Counted from the stretch's first letter, positions 26,681-35,983 are shown. The stretch is DNA of 58,191 nt from Natrialba hulunbeirensis JCM 10989 (GCF_000337575.1 NZ_AOIM01000041.1:300084-358274); one strand, 5' to 3'. The notes: a model not told the origin generated them from the sequence alone. A program made the numbers and translations.

Positions 26681-26989
26681 TTAGACTGAAGAGTCCTGTA
26701 CGATAACGTCTCCCTCGCCTTCGACGATGATCTGATAGCCGTTAAACATAAATTCGACGCGTCCCGGAAGCCGGTCGGAGCCGTCCTGTCGGGGTGCAAA
26801 CAGAGAATCCAGCGCTTCGGGGTTGACGACATCGTACAGCGCCTGGTACTCTGGCGGTTCGATATCGGTCGGATCGACACCCTCCTGCTCGGCGACTGCA
26901 GCGATCACTTCAAAGCTCGGCGACTGCGAATCGGTTGCCTCCGAACGGTCGACTGAGAGTAGCATTGCCCGGACTCTTTCTTTCTCCAT
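26681..26989 (-). CDS. HalOD1 output-domain protein
   Basis: The 102-residue protein (start MEKERVRAMLLSV) is a single HalOD1 domain: FEVIAAVAEQEGVDPTDIEP, YQALYDVVNPEALDSLFAP and RVEFMFNGYQIIVEGEGDV. HalOD1 is a haloarchaea-specific output module, often attached to response regulators or standing alone; its mode of action is unknown. The start at 26989 is preferred over one 13 codons upstream because of the family N-terminus. It is followed by the hairpin cluster and preceded by the chemotaxis transducer gene in the same orientation. Confidence 0.83.
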   Translation of the reverse strand: MEKERVRAMLLSVDRSEATDSQSPSFEVIAAVAEQEGVDPTDIEPPEYQALYDVVNPEALDSLFAPRQDGSDRLPGRVEFMFNGYQIIVEGEGDVIVQDSSV

Positions 26990-27208
26990 ATATAAATCCA
27001 CTGGCCTCAACGCATGCTTGTGGCCCATATATGTGCATAAGTGGTGGAACCTGTCTATTAATGACTTTATTTAGGAGAGAATTCGGCCAGATATAGTTGC
27101 ATTCAGCTGAATTGTACCGCTTCAAGCGACAATATATTTGCTGTAGTGACTGATTGTAGCCGTAATTACCAACCAGGACGTAACGGGAGCTAAACCGACG
27201 CTTGCCGC

Positions 27209-28177
27209 TTACGGCGACGGAGCCGGTGATGGGGCAAGGTCGTCAGCGAGGTACTCGAGTGTCTGGTCGATACTCTCGACCTGATTCGTCTGATTCTGAA
27301 TTTCGCCGGCGATTTCTTCGGTCTGTTCGGCGATATTTTCGGCGCTAGCGACGGTCTGGTCGACCATGCTTGCGACTTCTTCGGTACTCGAGGCCTGCTG
27401 GTCGGTTGCTTCGGCCACCTCGGCAATGCCGTCTGAAACCTCGTCGACGGTGTCGTGGATCTCTTCGAGAATGTCGATTGCCTGGTTGACCGATTCGATC
27501 CCCCGTTCGATCCGGTCGTTGTTTTCTTCGAGGCTCTCGGCGGCCGTTGCCGTATTCTCCTCGACGTCGTTGATCATGCGCTCGATTTCGGTCGCCCGTT
27601 CCTGGGAATCCTCTGCGAGCGTCTTGACCTCGCTTGCGACGACGGCGAAGCCGTCGCCGGCCTTGTCTGCGTGAGCGGCTTCGATCGAGGCGTTGAGCGC
27701 GAGTAGGTTCGTCTGGTCAGCGATATTGTTGATCACTTCGACAACCTTGTCGATTTCGGCGACGCTTTGTTGGATCGTCGCTACGTCGTTCGACACGTCA
27801 CTCGCTGCCTCCTGAATCTCGCTCATCGCCGTCCCGATTTCGGAGGCCGACTCCTGTCCGTTTTTGGCCAGATCGCGGGCCGTTTCGCCGGCAGCGGAGA
27901 CCTCCTCGGCGGAGGAGGCGATCTCCTCGACGGACGCTGATAGATTCGACGTCTCGTCTGCGACTTGCATGATCGCCTGGTGTTGCTCGCTCGCTTCGGC
28001 GTGGATGGTTTCGAGCCGGTCCCCAATTTCGGCCGTACTCTCACCGAGTGTCGCAAGCGACTCCTGCATCTCGTTTGCGGCTTCGTTGTCGTACTCGACG
28101 TCAGTATCGACGCTCCCCTCTGCTGTGGCGTCGAGTTCGTCACTGATTTCCTGATCTGCGAAAGACTCCTGTCTCAC
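27209..28177 (-). CDS. Soluble chemotaxis transducer (MCP signalling domain)
   Basis: The 322-residue protein (GTG start at 28177) has no membrane helix. It consists of an acidic N-terminus of about 60 residues and a methyl-accepting signalling domain. The conserved hairpin tip that binds CheA/CheW is NNIADQTNLLALNASIEAAH and the following GDGFAVVASEVKTLAEDS. Methylatable Gln/Glu pairs occur in the flanking helices (ETSNLSASVEEIASSAEEV). Haloarchaea use soluble transducers to sense internal signals. No sensor domain is recognised, so either the sensor is a partner or the gene is N-terminally shortened. Confidence 0.9.
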   Translation of the reverse strand: MRQESFADQEISDELDATAEGSVDTDVEYDNEAANEMQESLATLGESTAEIGDRLETIHAEASEQHQAIMQVADETSNLSASVEEIASSAEEVSAAGETARDLAKNGQESASEIGTAMSEIQEAASDVSNDVATIQQSVAEIDKVVEVINNIADQTNLLALNASIEAAHADKAGDGFAVVASEVKTLAEDSQERATEIERMINDVEENTATAAESLEENNDRIERGIESVNQAIDILEEIHDTVDEVSDGIAEVAEATDQQASSTEEVASMVDQTVASAENIAEQTEEIAGEIQNQTNQVESIDQTLEYLADDLAPSPAPSP

Positions 28178-28950
28178 GTTTAGTTTCGAGACAGTCCGTC
28201 GTATTAGACGTTCTGCCCAAATATGATGCTATGTGTTGGAACGGTTGACTGGCATAGTAACACAACTCGAGAGTACCACAGAGTACTTCGATCGATGACG
28301 GTAGAATCGGCAAGATGGGAAGAACAGTGTGAACAACCCCGACCTCAAGGGTCGGGGTTCTCGCCTTGCTCCGCCTATAGAAGACGAATTCGTGAAACGG
28401 TTCGTATCAGCGCGGTTGCCAACGCGGGCGAGCCATTCGACAGATATGGAGCTGTGGACGTGCTACTGGAAGCAGAGACCGGACACCTAGAATATGGTTG
28501 CCAGCAGGATAGTGGTGAACTGCTGGCAAGCCAAACTGACAAGGAAGTTGTGACGTCAGTATCGTTGAAGTGTAGTGTTGGCAACAACGAGTAACGGTGG
28601 CTTCCTTGTCAGTGGACTCATTAGCCTGCACATACATCAATGTGATGGTTAATTCGGATTATAACCATAGATTAGCAGCTATGGATACGATACTGTCGAA
28701 TGAAGAAGAAAATATTGTACAGAATCCAACCCAACCCCATCACTCTCATCCAACTACGGTCCTCAGAGACGTGCTGGATCGTGTTGTCCAGTGTACCGCC
28801 TCGGGTTTCGCAACGGCCGCCTACCACGCCATGACATCCCATTGAACTCGGTAGCCGAATGAGCGGTGACCGTGTGGTCTGTATATCAGCATGTTGATAT
28901 GGTCGGATCTGGGGATACCAGGCGGTAAAAGCGTTGAATAGAGGGATTCA
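28178..28950. other. Long spacer with mobile-element-like hairpins
   Basis: About 770 bp without a supportable gene. It contains the hairpin at 28335-28359, another inverted repeat TTGCCAGCAG/CTGCTGGCAA (28498-28507 with 28520-28529) and an AT-richer segment at 28620-28740. A near-palindrome TATCAGCATGTTGATA lies close to 28887. The weak open frames show no family resemblance. Confidence 0.45.
28335..28359. repeat. Strong GC hairpin, IS200/IS605-end-like
   Basis: AACCCCGACC (28335-28344) pairs perfectly with GGTCGGGGTT (28350-28359) around a 5-nt loop TCAAG. Hairpins of this sequence type are common at the ends of haloarchaeal IS200/IS605 elements. No transposase gene lies nearby. Confidence 0.5.
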
Positions 28951-29024
28951 AGCCAGGGGTGGGATTTGAACCCACGAAGTCTCGATTACAAGTCGAGTGC
29001 ATGAACCGCCCATGCTCCCCTGGC
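28951..29024 (-). tRNA. tRNA-Thr (anticodon UGU)
   Basis: Read on the minus strand, the acceptor GCCAGGG pairs with CCCTGGC, the D stem is GCAT/ATGC, and the anticodon arm is CTCGA-CTTGTAA-TCGAG with anticodon TGT. The T arm is GTGGG-TTCAAAT-CCCAC. The discriminator base is U, as in archaeal tRNA-Thr. There is no intron in the anticodon loop and CCA is not encoded. The length is 74 nt. Confidence 0.95.
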
Positions 29025-29131
29025 GCTGTCCGTTGGTTAGGAATCCTCCTTTGAGTGTGTATCGTTTTCGGTTTCCGTCGTTGGCACACCCTCGTGTGGC
29101 TGGCAGGTACTCGAGTCGAGTTCCAGCGAGT

Positions 29132-29749
29132 TCAGGAGGGCTCCTGACTGTCGTCGCTGTCGTCGTCGCCGTCCCCAGTGAGCGGGCGTTGCATCCCGAG
29201 ACGATACGGCTCGAACCCATGAGAGCGGTAGAATTCCTGTGCCGCATCGTTTCTGGCCATCACCTCGAGCAACAGGGCGTCCGCACCCTGGTCCTCGAGT
29301 TCACTCGCCACAGCGGCAAGGAGTTTCGAGCCGATTCCCTGGCTGCGGTGGGATGGCACGACGTAGAGGTTCGAGAGCAGGCCGCGAGTCCGGTCGAGTT
29401 CGAGACTGCCGTGCTCGAGTGAGAAGGAGGCGAAGCCGACGATGAGGCTCGTGGTATCGGTGGTTCTGGTGGTACTGGTAGGAATGCTGCTACTGATTGC
29501 TATCGTCTCGTTGTCGTCGTCATGGTCACGGTCACGGTCACTATCAGTACCGTCCACAACGAGCCGTGCAACGAGCAGCCCATCAGAAACACGATGTGCA
29601 GCGAGCGTCTCTCGCATCATTTCGCGGTTGGCTTCGGCGCGGACGGCAGCATCGTGTTCGCGCTGTCCGTAAGCCAACTGCACCCAGAGGTCGGTGACTG
29701 CGTCAATGTCGTCTGCCGTGGCGTGTTCAATCGTTAGCTCGGGGACCAT
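29132..29749 (-). CDS. GNAT acetyltransferase with low-complexity insert
   Basis: The 205-residue protein has the GNAT acetyl-CoA loop in LSNLYVVPSHRSQGIGSKLLAAV (the RSQGIG turn contacts the pantetheine) and the end motif FYRSHGFEPYRLGMQRPL. Between an early strand (DGLLVARLVVDG) and the core strand (SLIVGFASFSLE) is an insert of about 35 residues rich in Asp, Arg, Ser and Thr encoded by period-6 DNA, absent from ordinary GNATs. The substrate is unknown. The 5' end overlaps the 3' end of pgk by 23 bp, so it is the downstream gene of a two-gene operon. Confidence 0.87.
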   Translation of the reverse strand: MVPELTIEHATADDIDAVTDLWVQLAYGQREHDAAVRAEANREMMRETLAAHRVSDGLLVARLVVDGTDSDRDRDHDDDNETIAISSSIPTSTTRTTDTTSLIVGFASFSLEHGSLELDRTRGLLSNLYVVPSHRSQGIGSKLLAAVASELEDQGADALLLEVMARNDAAQEFYRSHGFEPYRLGMQRPLTGDGDDDSDDSQEPS

Positions 29750-30941
29750 TCTCGAGTGCAGTCACGGCAGGCAGTGGTTCGGCGGTGAGCATCCGAAGCG
29801 CGGCGCCGCCGCCGGTGCTGACGTGTGAAAAGCCCTCGACACCGAGTTGGCGCAGTGCCGAGGCGGTGTCGCCGCCACCGACGATACTCATCGGCACCGA
29901 CGTGGCCGCGCCGTAGAGTTCCTTCGTCCCAGTTTCGAACGTCTCGTCTTCGAAGACACCGGCCGGTCCGTTGAGGATCACTGTCCCGGCGTCCTCGAGT
30001 ATCCGTTCGTAGTAGGCGAGTGTCGAGTGACCAATATCCATCGCAGCCTCACCGTCTCGTGGCGGAAGCGCGTTGACCGCGAGCTCGTGGCGGTCACCAT
30101 CGCGCTCGACGGCCACGTCGCGTGGGAGCGCGATGCGGTCGCCGTAGGCGTCGAGCAGGTCCTGTGCGCGGTCGATTTCGTCCCAGTAGCCCTGCTCGTA
30201 GATAAAATCCGAACTCGCGTCGCCGAGGTCGACCTCGTCGGCGATGAGGAAGACGTTGCCGACGACGCCGGCCGTGAGGACGTGATCCGCGAGCCCCTTC
30301 TCGAGGACGCTCCAGGCGACGTCGATCGAGTCGGGGACCTTCGCGCCACCGATGACGTAGACTCGCGGCTCGGGTGTCTCCTCGATGGTGCCGAGGACGT
30401 CGAGTTCGGACTCCATGACGCGACCTGCGTAGCCCGGCAGTACGGTCGGGAAGCCGACCAGCGAGGGCTGTGAGCGGTGTGCTGCAGCGAAGGCGTCGTT
30501 AACGTAGGCATCGAGGACGGGCGCAAGTCCTTCGACGAGATGTGTACGAGCGGCGCGCTCGGGGTCGAACTCCATGTACTCCTCGCTGTAGAAGCGGGTG
30601 TTCTCGAGGACGACGCACTCGCCGTTGTCGAGCGAGCGGACGGCCTGGCGTGCGGCATCGGTAAAGGTGGCATCGACGTACTCGACGGGGCGATCGAGCA
30701 GGACAGACAGTCGATCGGCGTGTGGCGCGAGCGAGACGAAATCGTCGCCGCCGGGGCGGCCCTGATGGGCGAGCACGGCGACCCGACCGCCACGCTCTAC
30801 GAGTTCCGAGAGCGTATCGACGTGTGCGCGGAGTCGGGCGTCGTCGGCGAGCGACCCGTCGTCGTCGATCGGACTGTTGACGTCGACGCGAACGCCGACG
30901 GTTGTCCCTTCGACGTCGAGGTCGTCGAGGGTATCGATCAT
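29727..30941 (-). CDS. pgk: Phosphoglycerate kinase
   Basis: The 404-residue enzyme transfers phosphate between 1,3-bisphosphoglycerate and ADP. Family stretches are GVRVDVNSPIDDDGSLADDAR, VLAHQGRPGGDDFVSL, VLENTRFYSEEYMEF, AYVNDAFAAAHRSQPS, the central KVPDSIDVAWSVLEKG, ILNGPAGVFEDE and the nucleotide loop SIVGGGDTASALRQLG. The start at 30941 is preferred; another Met lies five codons upstream. It precedes the GNAT gene with a 23-bp overlap. In haloarchaea it serves glycolysis and gluconeogenesis. Confidence 0.96.
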   Translation of the reverse strand: MIDTLDDLDVEGTTVGVRVDVNSPIDDDGSLADDARLRAHVDTLSELVERGGRVAVLAHQGRPGGDDFVSLAPHADRLSVLLDRPVEYVDATFTDAARQAVRSLDNGECVVLENTRFYSEEYMEFDPERAARTHLVEGLAPVLDAYVNDAFAAAHRSQPSLVGFPTVLPGYAGRVMESELDVLGTIEETPEPRVYVIGGAKVPDSIDVAWSVLEKGLADHVLTAGVVGNVFLIADEVDLGDASSDFIYEQGYWDEIDRAQDLLDAYGDRIALPRDVAVERDGDRHELAVNALPPRDGEAAMDIGHSTLAYYERILEDAGTVILNGPAGVFEDETFETGTKELYGAATSVPMSIVGGGDTASALRQLGVEGFSHVSTGGGAALRMLTAEPLPAVTALENGPRAND

Positions 30942-31128
30942 TGTCGACCAGTCCACCGCGGCACCCGAAAGGTCTTTCTATCGGAGAGATAGTCTCCGTC
31001 TGCTGATTCAACAACACGAACGTGAACGCGAGCGCGAGTGAGTGCGAGTGTAACTGCGAACAAAAACGGACGAGGCGAACTGTCGGGCCAGCCACAAAGC
31101 GCAACCCAGATTCTGAATCCGGGTCTCG

Positions 31129-31764
31129 CTACACGCTCCGACAGTCCGAGCAGACGAGTTGGCCGTTCGAATCCCAGAGTTCGTCTGCGAGTGAACCACA
31201 GGTCTCACAGACGCCCTGCGTCGAGTACTCGTCGCCGCCGTTTGGCTGAATCTGGTCCTGTGCGTCGCGATCGGATCCGGTAAGCGGCATGGCTGCGAGC
31301 CGTTCGTCTGCGGATTCTTGCTCCGAAAGTCCGTCCGCCGGGTTGCCCGGCTGAGTACGTGATCGAGACTGCGTCGTCGGCTGGAACGAGCCCGCGGCCG
31401 CAATAATATCCCGCTGGGTGACGAGCCCCAGAACCTCGTCGTTGCTGTCGACGACGAGATTCCGGATGCTCTCACGCGCCATGATCGTCGCTGCGTCCGG
31501 CACTGACCGCGTCGGGTCGACCGTAATCACTGGCGAGGTCATGATTTCGCCGACGGTCGTTTCCGCGGGGTCACCGCCGTCCTCGACGAGGCCGAGCACG
31601 TCCCATTCAGTCATAATTCCGACCGGATCGGAGCCACGGACGACGAGCACACAGCCCGTCTGTTCTGCGCGCATCAGTGAAACTGCACCCTGAACAGTAT
31701 CCGACTCGCTCACGCCAACGTATTCGCTCGTCAAGACGTCCCTGACCGACAGTTCTGATTCCAT
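31129..31764 (-). CDS. CBS-pair protein with C-terminal zinc ribbon
   Basis: The 211-residue protein has two CBS motifs: the first ends in DPVGIMTEWDVLGLV and the second in DEVLGLVTQRDIIAAA. These bind adenine nucleotides or similar ligands. After a linker of about 50 residues comes a zinc ribbon, CETCGSLADELW followed by LVCSDC. The combination suggests a ligand-sensing regulator, though the target is unknown. It is transcribed alone. Confidence 0.87.
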   Translation of the reverse strand: MESELSVRDVLTSEYVGVSESDTVQGAVSLMRAEQTGCVLVVRGSDPVGIMTEWDVLGLVEDGGDPAETTVGEIMTSPVITVDPTRSVPDAATIMARESIRNLVVDSNDEVLGLVTQRDIIAAAGSFQPTTQSRSRTQPGNPADGLSEQESADERLAAMPLTGSDRDAQDQIQPNGGDEYSTQGVCETCGSLADELWDSNGQLVCSDCRSV

Positions 31765-31903
31765 ATGTGAACAAACCGCGTGGTCGGGCTAAAAACTACC
31801 TCCACTACACTTAAGCGGCCAGCCGGCGAAGTTCTCTGCTTGCGGGACAGACCAGCCGACTACTGTCGTTCATGCTGCCCGCTGTTCTCGCGTCGTCCTG
31901 TTC

Positions 31904-32668
31904 TTACTCCCACTCGAGTTCAACACGCGTCCCGTCAGCCCGACACGTCTCGAGTGCGTGCTTTGCGTCGAAGCCAGCCTCGTGGGCGTTCTCGCCGCGG
32001 CCGACGCCAACCTGGAGTTCGACGTCGACGGCGTCCTCGACGTGGTAGATGGCGTCCTCGTAGTCGCCGTCGGTGAGGTCGGGACAGGCGACGATGATGT
32101 TGTCGCCGCCGACGAAGAACGAGAGACTGTCGTGGGCGTGGCGCATGTGGCGCATGAGTTCGGCGTAGCCCTGTTCGATCTCGATGAACGTGTCGAAGGC
32201 GTTGAGCTCGTCGGTGTAGTTGCCGGTGGCGTCGATGACGTCGAAGTGGGCAATCTGGACGTCGTCGGTGGTTCGGTGGCCGTCGTCGATCGTCCGCCCG
32301 CCGAGACACTCCCGACGGCTTTTGTCCTGTGCGCTGCCGGCTTCCTGGACGAGTGCAGTCGCATCGGCGAGCGCTTGCACGGGCGTCGTGCCCGTCGCCA
32401 CGCCGAGACTGAGCGTCACGGGGTAGCGGTTGCCGACGGACTCCTGGAGGAGTTCGTGGTCGTCCATCGACAGCCCGTTGGTCACCGCGATGATGTTGTC
32501 GAAGCGAGTGAAGAAGGTGTAGCCGCCGCGGTTGCCGACGAACTGCGAGATGTCGGCATAGAGGCGAGATTGCAACGTCTGGAGGTCGGCCTCGCGTCGC
32601 GGCTCCGGCGTCACGGTCCACGGTCCGTAGTTGTCGATCTGAACGAGCGTTACCTGCGTGTTAGTCAC
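31904..32668 (-). CDS. gch3: GTP cyclohydrolase III
   Basis: The 254-residue protein matches archaeal GTP cyclohydrolase III, which makes the formamidopyrimidine FAPy from GTP for flavin and F420 synthesis. The two tandem palm-like (GGDEF-related) halves are visible: YTFFTRFDNIIAVTNGL in the first and LSFFVGGDNIIVACPDL in the second. The N-terminus TQVTLVQIDNYGPWTVTPEP is diagnostic of the family. A TATA-like element lies about 30 nt upstream. Length is normal. Confidence 0.94.
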   Translation of the reverse strand: MTNTQVTLVQIDNYGPWTVTPEPRREADLQTLQSRLYADISQFVGNRGGYTFFTRFDNIIAVTNGLSMDDHELLQESVGNRYPVTLSLGVATGTTPVQALADATALVQEAGSAQDKSRRECLGGRTIDDGHRTTDDVQIAHFDVIDATGNYTDELNAFDTFIEIEQGYAELMRHMRHAHDSLSFFVGGDNIIVACPDLTDGDYEDAIYHVEDAVDVELQVGVGRGENAHEAGFDAKHALETCRADGTRVELEWE

Positions 32669-32693
32669 GGTACCCGAAGATTTCGGCCACCGT

Positions 32694-32702
32694 CGTATAA
32701 GT
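32694..32702 (-). promoter_or_regulatory. TATA-like box of gch3
   Basis: The minus strand reads CACTTATAC about 30 nt before the gch3 ATG at 32668, fitting a leaderless start. Confidence 0.6.
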
Positions 32703-32813
32703 GATACGTAATCCAGATTCGTGATGTGTCGTGCGGTGTCGTGGGTCTATGAGCCAACGTCGGAAGCTGGTTGCTGAACGGAAACAGGAACGGAGACAGA
32801 ACAGAGACCGCAC

Positions 32814-33140
32814 TCAGGCGCGCTTCTTCTCCGGGTTGGCTCCCTTCGGGTGGTACTCCCAGAAGTCACCCTCGCGCATCGCCGCACCGACTGCCTTGTG
32901 CATGTCCGTAATCGTCTCGAACGCCTCCTGATCGACGTACTCGAAGATGTCGCTGAGCGAAACGACTCGCTGGTAGTTGACCCGGATTGGATCGTCGCCG
33001 TACTCCGCGACGAACTCGTCGCGCTCGAGTGGGAAGTCTTCCTCCTCGTCGACCTTCTTGGCGATGATCGCCATGTCGTACTTGCGCATCCCCTCGCTGC
33101 CTTCCTCCCCGTCGGGGTCGTGTGGCCAGTCCGAACTCAT
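32814..33140 (-). CDS. DUF5785-like haloarchaeal protein
   Basis: The 108-residue protein starts MSSDWPHDPDGEEGSEGMRK and continues MAIIAKKVDEEEDFPLERDE, VNYQRVVSLSDIFEYVDQ and TDMHKAVGAAMR. It is a conserved small acidic protein of haloarchaea resembling what I recall as DUF5785; the number is from memory. No catalytic motif, membrane segment or metal site is seen. The start at 33140 is chosen from the family-like N-terminus; an upstream in-frame extension is compositionally unlike it. Confidence 0.75.
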   Translation of the reverse strand: MSSDWPHDPDGEEGSEGMRKYDMAIIAKKVDEEEDFPLERDEFVAEYGDDPIRVNYQRVVSLSDIFEYVDQEAFETITDMHKAVGAAMREGDFWEYHPKGANPEKKRA

Positions 33141-33326
33141 ACTCGGACGTGTGTGTGGGTCCCGCAAAAGGGTTACCTTTACTCGCGGCGCTTGCCGCTC
33201 CCCCTCCAACGGCTCGCTCCGCCAACGGGGAGAAACGCACACGCGGAACGGTACCCAACACAAATCGATTGTGAATACGACCCACACCGTCCACACGTTC
33301 AAGAACGAACGCTACCCACTCGACGT

Positions 33327-33800
33327 ATGACTCCAGAATTCGTCGAAGCCAGCGCAGCCGACCTCGACGACCTCGTCTCTCGCTGGTACGCACTCGCAAC
33401 GGCGATGGAAGCCCACGATGAATTGAACGAACTCGAGTACACCGCCCTCGATGATGTCCCCGACGACGGCTTTCGAGCGCATTTCGACGACGAGTCGATT
33501 ACCGACTACCTGATCGTTCACGAGGACACCACTATCGGCTTCGTGACGCTTCGCGAGGGCGCTCACCCGTCGCGGCGCTACTCCCAGTATCTCCGTATCG
33601 TAAACCTCGCGATCGACGAGGCGCATCGGAACCAGGGCCACGGCTCACGAGTTGTCGAGCGCGTGCGAGAACTGGCCCGCGAGCGCGGCTGTGACCACCT
33701 GAAGGTGTCCTGTGAGTGGCACAACGAGGATGCGCGTCGCTTCTACCGTGAGGCGGGCTTCCGACAGAAGCAGGTCGACTACGCAGAGCCGCTGGAGTGA
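33327..33800 (+). CDS. GNAT acetyltransferase
   Basis: The 157-residue protein is a standard GNAT. The acetyl-CoA turn is in IVNLAIDEAHRNQGHGSRVV (RNQGHG) and the final strand is RRFYREAGFRQKQVDYAEPLE. The start at 33327 gives the usual family length; the frame is open far upstream through the divergent gene but without domain character. It is divergent from the DUF5785-like gene (about 190 bp between starts). The substrate is unknown. Confidence 0.88.
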   Translation: MTPEFVEASAADLDDLVSRWYALATAMEAHDELNELEYTALDDVPDDGFRAHFDDESITDYLIVHEDTTIGFVTLREGAHPSRRYSQYLRIVNLAIDEAHRNQGHGSRVVERVRELARERGCDHLKVSCEWHNEDARRFYREAGFRQKQVDYAEPLE

Positions 33801-33858
33801 GGCGATTTCTCTGCTGAACGCGGGCAACCTGGTTGTGCTACAGCATCCGACCGATTGG

Positions 33859-34665
33859 TCACGTACTACTCGGCTCGTGAACCAGACCGCGCTGTGACGG
33901 CCGAACAGCAACGACACGAAGCCGACGATAGTCCGCAACCCACGTCCCGTCGACGAAGTACTCGTCGCGAAGCCGGTCCTCGACCGCCGCAATCACGTCC
34001 GCGCGTTCGCCTTCTGGCACCGCCGCGAGTAACCCATCACCGAACATCGCGAGCCACGAGGCCAGCCCGTCCGCGCCGCCGTCGAGCTCCGTCGGCCGAT
34101 CGAACAGCGTCGCATACCGGACCTCGAAGCCGTTGGACTCGAGTACCGTCGCGTACTCGCCGACGCTCGGGAAGTACCAGGGAAAGTCGACCTCGTAGCC
34201 GCGTTCGCTAGCGACGGCGCGTACCGCGTCGACGATCGACTGTACGTTACCGGTGCCACCGAGTTCGGCGACGAATCGACCGCCGGGTCGCAGCGACGCC
34301 TCGACGGAGTCGAGGACGGCGTCCTGGTCGGGAATCCAGTGCAGCGCCGCGTTCGAGAAGACGGCGTCGAACTCGCTCTCGAAGGAAAAGTTGCGCGCGT
34401 CTGCGCGAACGAACTCGCGGTCGGAATAGCGCTCGCGGGCTTCGGCGAGCATCTCCGCGGAGGCGTCGAGTCCGACCACGTCAGCGCCGCTTCGTGCGAT
34501 CTGGTCGGTCAGGTGGCCGGTCCCACAGCCGAGGTCGAGGATTCGCTCGTCCGGCGCTGGCTCCAGCAGGTCGACGACGTCCTCGCCGTACTCGAAGACG
34601 AACGAGTGGTCGCCGTCGTAGGAGGTGCTGTCCCACTTGGTGTCCGTGCCGTCAGGTGGTGACAT
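33859..34665 (-). CDS. SAM-dependent methyltransferase (trans-aconitate MT-like)
   Basis: The 268-residue protein has motif I ILDLGCGTGHLTDQIA, motif II VVGLDASAEMLAEAR and the post-motifs FDAVFSNAALHWI and SLRPGGRFVAELGG. The order and the ALHW motif resemble Tam-type (trans-aconitate) methyltransferases, but the substrate is not determined. ATG at 34665 is preferred over a start 8 codons upstream because an AATGATAAG TATA-like element lies about 27 nt before it. It is convergent with the GNAT gene. Confidence 0.88.
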   Translation of the reverse strand: MSPPDGTDTKWDSTSYDGDHSFVFEYGEDVVDLLEPAPDERILDLGCGTGHLTDQIARSGADVVGLDASAEMLAEARERYSDREFVRADARNFSFESEFDAVFSNAALHWIPDQDAVLDSVEASLRPGGRFVAELGGTGNVQSIVDAVRAVASERGYEVDFPWYFPSVGEYATVLESNGFEVRYATLFDRPTELDGGADGLASWLAMFGDGLLAAVPEGERADVIAAVEDRLRDEYFVDGTWVADYRRLRVVAVRPSQRGLVHEPSST

Positions 34666-34795
34666 ATCCGGAGCAAGGTCGCGACTCACTTATCATTAGT
34701 CATGTGTGTCACCGTATCATGGAACCAAACCAGGAAACTGAAAAGTGGGTATCTGATCCGAACTGTGGCCGGAGCCAGTCTGTTGCCGTTGTCAG

Positions 34796-35983
34796 CTAGT
34801 CGTCGGCTGCCTGCTCGACATCAGTCGTCGCCTCATCCGAACCGAGCACCTCCTCGCGGTGCTCGTCGAGCAGCGGCGCGCGACCGCGCGGTTGTGGCGG
34901 CGTCTCGGTCATCTTGATCGGCGAGCCCGCAATCTCGACTTCCTCGTCCGTTCCCGGCTGTTCCACCGGCACGAGCATCTCGCGCGTCTCGACGTGCGGA
35001 TCCTCGAAAATCTCCTCGGTCGTCTGGACCGGGGCGACGGGGACCCGGCCCTCGAGTGCACCCACGAGTTCGTCGTTGGTCAGTCCGCTGGCCCAGTCGG
35101 CGATCTCCTCGCGCAGGGACTCTCGGTTTGCGAGGCGTTCTGCAGCAGTCGGGTACGCCTCGGCGAGATCCTCGCGGTCCATCGCGTCGCAGACTTCGTT
35201 CCAGTGGTTCGTGCCGAAGGCGGCGATGACGGCGTGGCCGTCCGCGGTTTCGAACGCGTCGTAGGGGAACAGCGTCGGGTGGGAGTTGCCTCGTCTAGAG
35301 GGGGCCTCGCCGGCGTAGGACTGCTGGTAGATGGCACGCTCGGTCAGGCTGAGCATGGAGTCGTACATGCCGGTGTCGACGTACTGTCCCTCGCCGGTCT
35401 GTTCGCGGTGATTGACCGCGGCGAGGATGCCGATGCAGTTCAACGTGGCCGTGAAGAGGTCGCCGATGCCGGGACCGACCTTCGTCGGTGGCCCGTCCTC
35501 CTGGCCAGTGATCTCCATGACGCCGCCGAGTGCCTGCGCGATGAGGTCGAAGGAGGGCTGGCCCTGTCGGTCCGTCTCGCCCGTACGCGGATCGCCGAAG
35601 CCACGGATCGAGGAGTAGATCAACTGCGGGTTGTACTCGGTGAGCGTTTCGTAGCCCAGATCGTACTTCTCCATCGTACCCGCGCGATAGTTCTCGACGA
35701 CGACGTCGGCTTCCTCAACCAGCGAGAGGAAGTCCGCGCGGTCGCCCTCGTCGTTGAAATCGAGTTCGATGCTGCGCTTGCCGCGATTGACACTCTGGAA
35801 GTAGCCGCCGTAGGCTTCCGCCTCGGGATCGTCGACGAACGGCGGGTTCGAGCGGATGAGGTCGCCGCCGGGCCGTTCGATCTTGACCACGTCGGCACCC
35901 ATGTCCGCGAGTAACATCGTACAGTACGGGCCCGCGAGGACCTGCGTCAGATCCAGCACGCGCAGATTCGAAAGTGCGCCCAT
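34796..35983 (-). CDS. mct: Succinyl-CoA:mesaconate CoA-transferase
   Basis: The 395-residue protein is a family III (CaiB/BaiF) CoA-transferase: LRVLDLTQVLAGPYCTMLLA and ADVVKIERPGGD at the N-terminus, and the active-site Asp175 in GPGIGDLFTAT, which forms the acyl-anhydride with CoA substrates. In the haloarchaeal methylaspartate cycle the enzyme activates mesaconate with succinyl-CoA. The family alone would not fix the substrate; the assignment rests on its position directly divergent from glutamate mutase, methylaspartate ammonia-lyase and mesaconyl-CoA hydratase genes. Confidence 0.88.
   Translation of the reverse strand: MGALSNLRVLDLTQVLAGPYCTMLLADMGADVVKIERPGGDLIRSNPPFVDDPEAEAYGGYFQSVNRGKRSIELDFNDEGDRADFLSLVEEADVVVENYRAGTMEKYDLGYETLTEYNPQLIYSSIRGFGDPRTGETDRQGQPSFDLIAQALGGVMEITGQEDGPPTKVGPGIGDLFTATLNCIGILAAVNHREQTGEGQYVDTGMYDSMLSLTERAIYQQSYAGEAPSRRGNSHPTLFPYDAFETADGHAVIAAFGTNHWNEVCDAMDREDLAEAYPTAAERLANRESLREEIADWASGLTNDELVGALEGRVPVAPVQTTEEIFEDPHVETREMLVPVEQPGTDEEVEIAGSPIKMTETPPQPRGRAPLLDEHREEVLGSDEATTDVEQAADD

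Noticed and set aside
28223..28594. 123-codon plus-strand frame in the spacer before tRNA-Thr
   Set aside because: It includes the IS-type hairpin and has no recognisable domain or conserved start.
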